Shown piece by piece: positions 47,544 through 52,723 of a stretch of 52,723 nucleotides of DNA. Position numbers and translations under genes: made by a program. This stretch comes from Fumia sp045615345 (GTDB lineage: Bacteria; Bacillota; Clostridia; Oscillospirales; Ruminococcaceae): the NCBI GenBank assembly GCA_045615345.1, contig JAZLER010000021.1, forward strand, positions 1-52,723, given 5' to 3'. The stretch's first letter is position 1; each line of letters begins with the position of its first letter. A model generated the notes under the pieces. That model saw only the letters and a list, made by a program, of their open reading frames with translations. It was not told the origin of the DNA and ran no database searches.

Positions 47544-48641
47544 TTGGAAAAAATTAAAGCCTTAATGGGGGTTATCGGCAAAGGTAATGGCGGACTTTCA
47601 ATGTATATGGTCAATCTTTTTAAAAAGCTTGACAAGGAAAAGTTTGAATGCGCTTTTATCTCTATTGCAAAAGAACCCTATTTTGAAAATGATATAAAAA
47701 ACTCAGGTGGCAGGATTTTGTTTGTTACACCGCGAAGTCAGAATCCAAAAAAGCACCGTGAGGATATGAGAAGGATAATGGAAGAGGATTTTGATATTTG
47801 CCATATTCATCTTTCAACTGCGAGCAATATCTGCCCCATCCTTGAAGCTAAGCGTGCAAAAATTCCTGTTGTTATAGCTCATTGCCACAGCAGTAAGGTT
47901 GAGGGATCTTTATATTCCAGAGTGCTGCATATCATAAATCGTGAAAAACTCAAAAAACTTGACATATTAAAATTTGCCTGTTCAAAAGTGGCAGGAAAAT
48001 TTTTCTTTAAAAATGCAGATTTTACCGTTATGAACAACGGAGTTGATACTGCTCGTTTTGATTATAATGAAAATTCACGCCAAAAAATCCGTGAAGAATT
48101 AAATCTTGGTGAAAACTTTGTAATAGGTCAGGTCGGCAGATTGGTGCCTGTAAAAAATCACGCGTATACAATAGAGCTTTTTACAGAAATCCTGAAAAAG
48201 AATTCTGACAGCCGTCTTATTATTGTTGGTGACGGACCGTTGGAGGAAAACATTAAATCCAAAGCAGAAGAGTTCGGTGTTCTCGACAAGATTATCTTCA
48301 CAGGAAATGTAAGAAACCCTGAAGAATATTTTTTTGCTATGGACTGCCTTGTAATCCCTTCGCTTTTTGAAGGATTTCCTTTAACTGTTGTAGAGGGCGT
48401 TTGTTCGGGCCTTCGTTGTTTTGTGTCCGATAAAGTTCCTGCAGAAGTTAAGATTTCGGATCTTGTTCGGTTTATTTCACTTAATGCTGATAAAGGCAGT
48501 GTGGCTGATATGATTCTGGACTCTGTGGATGCAGAGCGTGTTTCTCAAAAAGAAATGCTCATAAAAATCGGATTTGATGCAGATAAATGTGTTCGCGATA
48601 TGGAAGATATCTATCTTCGTTCAGTAACAGGAGGAAACTAA
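47544..48641 (+). CDS. Glycosyltransferase family 4
   Basis: This 365-residue GT-B enzyme has an N-terminal acceptor domain (GVIGKGNGGLSMYMVNLF). The C-terminal donor domain shows GQVGRLVPVKNHAYTI (near residue 195), IVGDGPLEENIK, and the EX7E-type IPSLFEGFPLTVVEG. The start is TTG at 47544 behind AAGGAGGAG, two bases after the tagD stop, with no suitable ATG nearby. Sequences of this kind are common in exopolysaccharide and capsule operons (EpsF-like). The sugar specificity is unknown. Confidence 0.9.
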   Translation: MEKIKALMGVIGKGNGGLSMYMVNLFKKLDKEKFECAFISIAKEPYFENDIKNSGGRILFVTPRSQNPKKHREDMRRIMEEDFDICHIHLSTASNICPILEAKRAKIPVVIAHCHSSKVEGSLYSRVLHIINREKLKKLDILKFACSKVAGKFFFKNADFTVMNNGVDTARFDYNENSRQKIREELNLGENFVIGQVGRLVPVKNHAYTIELFTEILKKNSDSRLIIVGDGPLEENIKSKAEEFGVLDKIIFTGNVRNPEEYFFAMDCLVIPSLFEGFPLTVVEGVCSGLRCFVSDKVPAEVKISDLVRFISLNADKGSVADMILDSVDAERVSQKEMLIKIGFDADKCVRDMEDIYLRSVTGGN

Positions 48642-50141
48642 ATGGAAAAGAAAGGTTTTTTGCCATCGGTCATAAATAAGATTTTTGACCATAATACCTT
48701 CAGGTCGGTTTTGCTTATAATGGTAGTATTGAGGACCTGTGCGTTTTTGAACCCTGTAGTAGGTCCGCTTGTAAAATTCACACTCGCGTGGTCTGCCTTA
48801 ATTCTTATCAAAGATCTTTTTACCGAAAGACTTTTTATTGTAAACAGATACAGGGCAATACTATACCTGTTTTTGATTTCGTATGCGATGACCTGCCTTG
48901 TGAACCGTGAAGAAAACTTAGCGCGAAATATTGCAATGCTGTTTTATATGGTTGTTAATATGATGGTGCTTTATTCTTATGACCCCAATAAGGCTCCCGG
49001 TCAGGTTAAAAGAGAACTTTTGCGTTTTAACCATGTTTTTCTTATAGTTTCATTTATAGGACAACTTATAAGTTTTGTTACCTATTTCCTCAATTTGAAA
49101 TTTAGTTACCTTATAGGCGAAGATGTTTATTACTACGGTGTTTATAGTGGAAGAATCTGGGGATTTTATACAAACCCCAATGCTGCAAGCTTTTTTGCAG
49201 TACTTAATATTATGCTCACTGTTGTTTGCCTTGCTATTTTTAAAGGTAATGCTCCTAAAAGATACAAATGGTTTTACATTGCCAATGCGTTTGTCGAAAT
49301 GATGATTTTGTTTATGTGTAACTCCAGGGGAAGCGTACTGGCACTTTGTGTGTACCTGATTATATTGCCGGTTATTATGGGAATTCCGCTTTTTAACGGT
49401 GCTGCCGATAAAAAAGCAATTATCAAAAAAATTGCCGCATTTGCCATTGTTATTCCGCTTGCTGTGACAGGCGCACATGAACTTGCAACTTCTGTTTTGC
49501 CGAAACTTGTTATTGAAAATTCCACAATTTCACAGCAACTTGTTGAAAGCTTGCCCAATACAGGTGTGGCAGGAGACGAAATGGAAGGTGCTGCGGGCCT
49601 TGAACGCGAAGATTACGGTTCCAAATACGGAGGAAGATATTTCCTCTGGCAGTCCGGAAGTAATATTATCAAAAATAATCCGGTTTTTGGTGTAGGTTGT
49701 GATAATATTCCCACACACGCATATCGTTATGCGGCAAGATATTTTACTGATTTTGGTGCAGATGTTTATCTGCCGGGTGTAAGTGGCGGTCTTCATAATC
49801 TTTTCTTCCAGATTGCCGCAGCATCAGGTCTTGCGGGACTTCTGATTTTTGTCCTTTTTGGTATTTTGGTACTTATAAGAGTAATCAGGTATCTGATATG
49901 GAGTTTCAGGAATAAAAAACAGGACAGAATAGTGTTGTCTTCTGTTTGTATCCTGTTTGTTATTGTGCTCCGTACCATGACTGATACAGGTATTGTTTAC
50001 GGACACTACTATTTAGGCGTTATTTTCTGGATGTATTTAAGCTTTATTATGTATTTCATCGACAGAGAGCTTGAAGGCAAACCGCGTCCTTTGCTTGCTG
50101 TTGTTTATGATAAGATTTTTAAGAAAAAGTCAGAGAAATAA
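48642..50141 (+). CDS. O-antigen-ligase/Wzy-like polysaccharide polymerase
   Basis: This 499-residue polytopic membrane protein has about twelve helices and a large extracellular loop before the last helices. That loop region has the polymerase/ligase signature GRYFLWQSGSNIIKNNPVFGVG (near residue 330) and is rich in Glu and Gly. It probably polymerises undecaprenyl-linked repeat units outside the membrane. It starts at the base after the GT4 stop. With the flippase at the end of the operon it makes a Wzx/Wzy-type assembly line. A WaaL-like ligase is the alternative, less likely in a Gram-positive. Confidence 0.82.
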   Translation: MEKKGFLPSVINKIFDHNTFRSVLLIMVVLRTCAFLNPVVGPLVKFTLAWSALILIKDLFTERLFIVNRYRAILYLFLISYAMTCLVNREENLARNIAMLFYMVVNMMVLYSYDPNKAPGQVKRELLRFNHVFLIVSFIGQLISFVTYFLNLKFSYLIGEDVYYYGVYSGRIWGFYTNPNAASFFAVLNIMLTVVCLAIFKGNAPKRYKWFYIANAFVEMMILFMCNSRGSVLALCVYLIILPVIMGIPLFNGAADKKAIIKKIAAFAIVIPLAVTGAHELATSVLPKLVIENSTISQQLVESLPNTGVAGDEMEGAAGLEREDYGSKYGGRYFLWQSGSNIIKNNPVFGVGCDNIPTHAYRYAARYFTDFGADVYLPGVSGGLHNLFFQIAAASGLAGLLIFVLFGILVLIRVIRYLIWSFRNKKQDRIVLSSVCILFVIVLRTMTDTGIVYGHYYLGVIFWMYLSFIMYFIDRELEGKPRPLLAVVYDKIFKKKSEK

Positions 50142-50153
50142 GAAGGTGCAAAA

Positions 50154-50975
50154 ATGGATGCCGTTACATTGAAAAAGGTTCAGCAGACAGTAAATGAGAT
50201 TCTCTTTGTGCTCGATGATTTTTGTCGTGCAAACGATGTCAGGTATTATCTTTTTTATGGTTCGGAATTGGGTGCTGTGCGACATCATGGATTTATCCCG
50301 TGGGATAATGATGCTGATGTTGTGATGTTCAGGGATGAATATGAACGCTTCAAAAAACTTTGGGCAGAAAACCCTGTTCCGGGATATTTTTTTCAGGATG
50401 AATACACCGACAAGGGTTATACTATGAAATTTGCAAAAATACGCAAAGATAATACTGCTTTTGCCGAGATGAGAAACAAAGATGTTGATATGCATCATGG
50501 TATCTTTGTTGATATATTTATCCTTGATGATTATGTTAAAAGTAATTTCTGGCGCCGTGCTACCGAGCTGATAACTCTTTTTGGTGTGAATGCACAGAAG
50601 GGGTATGTGCCTCCTCATTCGGGCAAGTACCTTTATACGGTTACGAATTTTATCTTCAAAAACGGGAAGATATTTGATTTCTGGTATAAAAAGGTTTTCC
50701 CAAATCTCAAAAAAGATGAAACAATGTGCAGCGATATTATTTCTTTCACTTTTAATCATCGGTATGATTTTAAGAAAGAATGGCTTGGCACACCGCAGTA
50801 TGTGGAATATGACGGCAGAGAGATGCCTGTCCCCGAGAATACTCACGAAACTTTAAAGGCGTGTTATGGCGATTATATGACTCCACCACCTGAGGATGCG
50901 AGAGAATCTACCCACAGATTGCATTATTTGTCTTTTGAAGATGAATATCATCCTGCTGAAAAAGAGGTTTTGTAA
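50154..50975 (+). CDS. LicD-family phosphotransferase
   Basis: This 273-residue enzyme has the LicD signature: FYGSELGAVRHHGFIPWDNDADV near residues 37-58, with the acidic catalytic residues in WDNDAD. LicD proteins transfer phosphocholine or another CDP-activated alcohol phosphate onto glycans. No licA or licC (choline kinase, cytidylyltransferase) gene is present, but tagD is, so glycerol phosphate from CDP-glycerol is a reasonable guess for the substrate. It starts 12 nt after the polymerase and overlaps the flippase start by one base. Confidence 0.88.
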   Translation: MDAVTLKKVQQTVNEILFVLDDFCRANDVRYYLFYGSELGAVRHHGFIPWDNDADVVMFRDEYERFKKLWAENPVPGYFFQDEYTDKGYTMKFAKIRKDNTAFAEMRNKDVDMHHGIFVDIFILDDYVKSNFWRRATELITLFGVNAQKGYVPPHSGKYLYTVTNFIFKNGKIFDFWYKKVFPNLKKDETMCSDIISFTFNHRYDFKKEWLGTPQYVEYDGREMPVPENTHETLKACYGDYMTPPPEDARESTHRLHYLSFEDEYHPAEKEVL

Positions 50976-52429
50976 TGGCAAAGTCAATTGCGACCAACTC
51001 AATTTACAACTTCATACTTAAGGTTTTCAGACTTATTGTTCCGGTGCTTGTAGGTCCGTATATCCAAAGACTATTTGACAAGGAACTTTATGGTGCGTTT
51101 AATGATGCGACTACATGGCTCGACTTTGCTCTGATTTTTGGTGTTTTCGGGATTTACACCTATGGTATCCGCGAAATTGCCTCTATAAGAGATGACAAAG
51201 AAAAAGCCAGAAGACTTTACTCAAGCCTTTTCTCTATTGGAGTCTGCACGAACGCCATTGTACTTGTTGCTTATACAGGCGTTGTGTGGTTCTCGATGGA
51301 ATCTATGAGCAGGGCTATATACCTTGTTCTGGGATTTAAGGTTTTTGCCAATATTTTTATGGTTGAATGGCTTAACGAGGCAATTGAAAACTATAAATTT
51401 ATTACCATTAAAACTATCATTGTAAGGCTTATTTATGTAATAGGTATATTCTCTCTTATCCATAAGCCTGACGATGTTATAAAGTACAGCGTACTTATAG
51501 TTGCCACCGATGTCCTTAATAACCTTGTAAGCTTTGTTTATGTAAACAGAAAAATTCCATTTACATTTAAAGGAATAGAAATCAAAAAGCATATTGTACC
51601 GCTTTTGAGTATTCTTGTTATCTCAAATGTCAATCTGTTGTACACCCAGTTCGATAAAATGATGCTTGGACAGGTAGTGGACAAGGTTTCGGTTACAATT
51701 TATAAAACTCCCCAGGATATAACTTATATGATAAGTAATCTGCTTGCTTCTATTGTGCTTGTCGCAGTGCCAAGACTTGCTTATTATAACAGTAACAACC
51801 AACCCGACAATTATATGAAGCTTTTAAATCAAAGCTATAAGAGTTTTATGCTTGTAGTTTTCCCTGCTTGCCTGGGAATAGCTTGTCTTGCTCCTGAGAT
51901 AATGTGGATTTATGGCGGTGGCAAATATAATGCATCCATCCCGGTGCTTATTATTTTTGCTGTCCGTACGATTGAAAGTTCGGTTTATACAATCTGTGCA
52001 AATCAGGTTTTATATGTAAAAAATCAGGAAAAGTTCCTGGTTCGCATTTTACTGGTTGGCGGTCTTTTAAATGTTGTGCTTAATGGTGCATTGATGTTGC
52101 TTGATGTTTACACGCCTGTTACTGCTATTATTACAACTTTGCTCGCTGAAATAGTAGTTATGATGCTGATGTTCAGCTTTATAAGAAAGAATCTTTCAAT
52201 TGATTTCAGGTTTTTCACAAAGACAAACTGTAAGTATTTAGCACTCACTTTACTGTTTGTGCCGATAACTTTCATTATAAAACAGTTTGACCTCGGAATG
52301 ATTCTTAATTGCATTATAGTGGTTCCTGTTTGTATGGGTGTTTATTTTGGTACATTGCTTGTTACCAAGGATGAAACAATGCTTTTTCTTACCAAAAAAG
52401 TGCTTGGTAAATTTATTAAATTAAGATAA
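50975..52429 (+). CDS. Polysaccharide flippase (Wzx/oligosaccharide translocase family)
   Basis: This 484-residue protein has about fourteen membrane helices of the MATE-like/MVF superfamily type. The N-terminal SIYNFILKVFRLIVPVLVGPYIQRLF and the central TQFDKMMLGQVVDKVSVTIYKTPQDIT match flippases that export lipid-linked glycan units. It is the last gene of the seven-gene operon; the A of its ATG is the last base of the LicD stop (TAATG). No initiating sugar-phosphate transferase is in the operon, so the first sugar is added by a gene elsewhere. Confidence 0.92.
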   Translation: MAKSIATNSIYNFILKVFRLIVPVLVGPYIQRLFDKELYGAFNDATTWLDFALIFGVFGIYTYGIREIASIRDDKEKARRLYSSLFSIGVCTNAIVLVAYTGVVWFSMESMSRAIYLVLGFKVFANIFMVEWLNEAIENYKFITIKTIIVRLIYVIGIFSLIHKPDDVIKYSVLIVATDVLNNLVSFVYVNRKIPFTFKGIEIKKHIVPLLSILVISNVNLLYTQFDKMMLGQVVDKVSVTIYKTPQDITYMISNLLASIVLVAVPRLAYYNSNNQPDNYMKLLNQSYKSFMLVVFPACLGIACLAPEIMWIYGGGKYNASIPVLIIFAVRTIESSVYTICANQVLYVKNQEKFLVRILLVGGLLNVVLNGALMLLDVYTPVTAIITTLLAEIVVMMLMFSFIRKNLSIDFRFFTKTNCKYLALTLLFVPITFIIKQFDLGMILNCIIVVPVCMGVYFGTLLVTKDETMLFLTKKVLGKFIKLR

Positions 52430-52467
52430 AAACAAGGGAGTTGGGGGTTACAAACTCCCTTGTTTTT
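52430..52467 (+). terminator. Terminator of the surface polysaccharide operon
   Basis: AAACAAGGGAGTT (52430-52442) pairs with AACTCCCTTGTTT (52453-52465) around a 10-nt loop, with T residues at the end. Confidence 0.92.
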
Positions 52468-52549
52468 AATGTTTTATATACATTTCATATAAAAACATTG
52501 CAGTTTTATAAGATTAAACAATAAAAAGTGACAAATCGTAAAAAAAGTA

Positions 52550-52578
52550 TTGACAAATGGTTTTAGAGATGGTAAAAT
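52550..52578 (+). promoter_or_regulatory. Strong promoter at the window end
   Basis: TTGACA (52550-52555) and TAAAAT (52573-52578) are separated by 17 bp, with TGG before the -10. No coding frame follows before the window ends. Confidence 0.85.
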
Positions 52579-52723
52579 AATTAAGCTGTCCCGAAAAAGG
52601 GAACAGACAGGAGCTTGAAAATTAAACAATATCGTAACGAATTAACAAACCTGAAATTCCTGATACTTTAGAGAGTATCAGAGTAACTCTTCAGAAATGA
52701 AGAAAAGTAATTCAAGACGAACG
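52579..52723 (+). other. Untranslated leader, probably of an rRNA operon (continues past the window)
   Basis: There is no reading frame here. The leader starts with a hairpin (CTGTCCC / GGGAACAG, about 52587-52607), then GAGCTTGAAAATTAAACAAT (52612-52631). That resembles the boxA antitermination element of Firmicutes rRNA leaders (GCTCTTTGAAAACTAAACAA). Two more hairpins follow (GATACT / AGTATC near 52660-52680; CTTC / GAAG near 52689-52702). The window ends at ACGAACG, so the rRNA itself is not visible. The call rests on the boxA-like motif and the strong promoter. Confidence 0.55.

Noticed and set aside
1..52723. Mobile elements, prophage or integration sites
   Set aside because: I looked for transposase, integrase and phage-type genes, and for long direct or inverted repeats flanking gene blocks, and saw none. 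The three phosphoesterases are a tandem duplication without element signatures.

Overview
The window looks like the chromosome of a spore-forming, anaerobic, A+T-rich Bacillota, most likely a member of the Clostridia. The evidence is a complete spoIIAA-spoIIAB-sigF operon, CIRCE-controlled groESL, a leucine T-box, canonical TTGACA/TATAAT promoters, GTG and TTG starts behind strong AGGAGG sites, and oxygen-defence and ferrous-iron genes of anaerobic type (reverse rubrerythrin, PerR, FeoAB). I see no transposase, prophage, CRISPR array or tRNA gene. Gene density is high and nearly every operon ends in a clear intrinsic terminator.

Layout. 1-146: tail of an unidentified gene. 336-5014: shikimate operon aroB-aroA-aroC and a fused aroK-aroE. 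5088-7120: groES-groEL on the minus strand with CIRCE and promoter. 7231-9269: a DegV-family gene and ilvE. 9475-10668: a ROK-type regulator with degenerate sugar-kinase motifs. 10669-17853: ATP synthase operon, headed by a PII-like gene and an AtpI-like gene, then atpBEFHAGDC; the c subunit carries the residues of a Na+-binding ring. 17886-24097: Leu T-box and leuA-leuC-leuD-leuB plus an O-acetylhomoserine sulfhydrylase. 24125-25580: spoIIA operon. 25582-28502: an iron-type DtxR-family repressor divergent from feoA-feoB and a tiny Cys-rich membrane gene, with two identical-arm palindromic operators. 28501-31769 (minus): SGNH protein, MBOAT acyltransferase, nadE. 31777-32905 (minus): perR and reverse rubrerythrin behind a Per box.

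32925-36478: three tandem paralogous metallophosphoesterases of unknown role. 36521-38203: a B12-binding-type radical SAM protein. 38285-40870: ECF sigma factor and a membrane-anchored beta-propeller protein that is probably its anti-sigma factor. 40869-42451 (minus): an SDR reductase resembling the EF-P 5-aminopentanone reductase, and an SGNH hydrolase. 42503-45077: Ca2+-type P-ATPase. 45084-52467: a surface polysaccharide operon (GT2, CDP-glycerol glycerophosphotransferase, tagD, GT4, Wzy-like polymerase, LicD, Wzx-like flippase). 52550-52723: a strong promoter and untranslated leader with a boxA-like element, probably the start of an rRNA operon beyond the window.

How the genes fit together. 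The first 24 kb is mostly core metabolism: aromatic and branched-chain amino acids, chaperonin and energy coupling. The middle handles sporulation commitment and iron and peroxide homeostasis, with regulators next to their targets. The last third is envelope-directed: polysaccharide O-acylation, a glycerol-phosphate-containing glycan, ion pumping and an envelope-linked sigma factor. The best candidates for something not yet described are the triplicated metallophosphoesterase array, the ECF/beta-propeller pair, the PII-like gene heading a Na+-type ATP synthase operon, and the TagD/LicD/Wzy glycan cluster.
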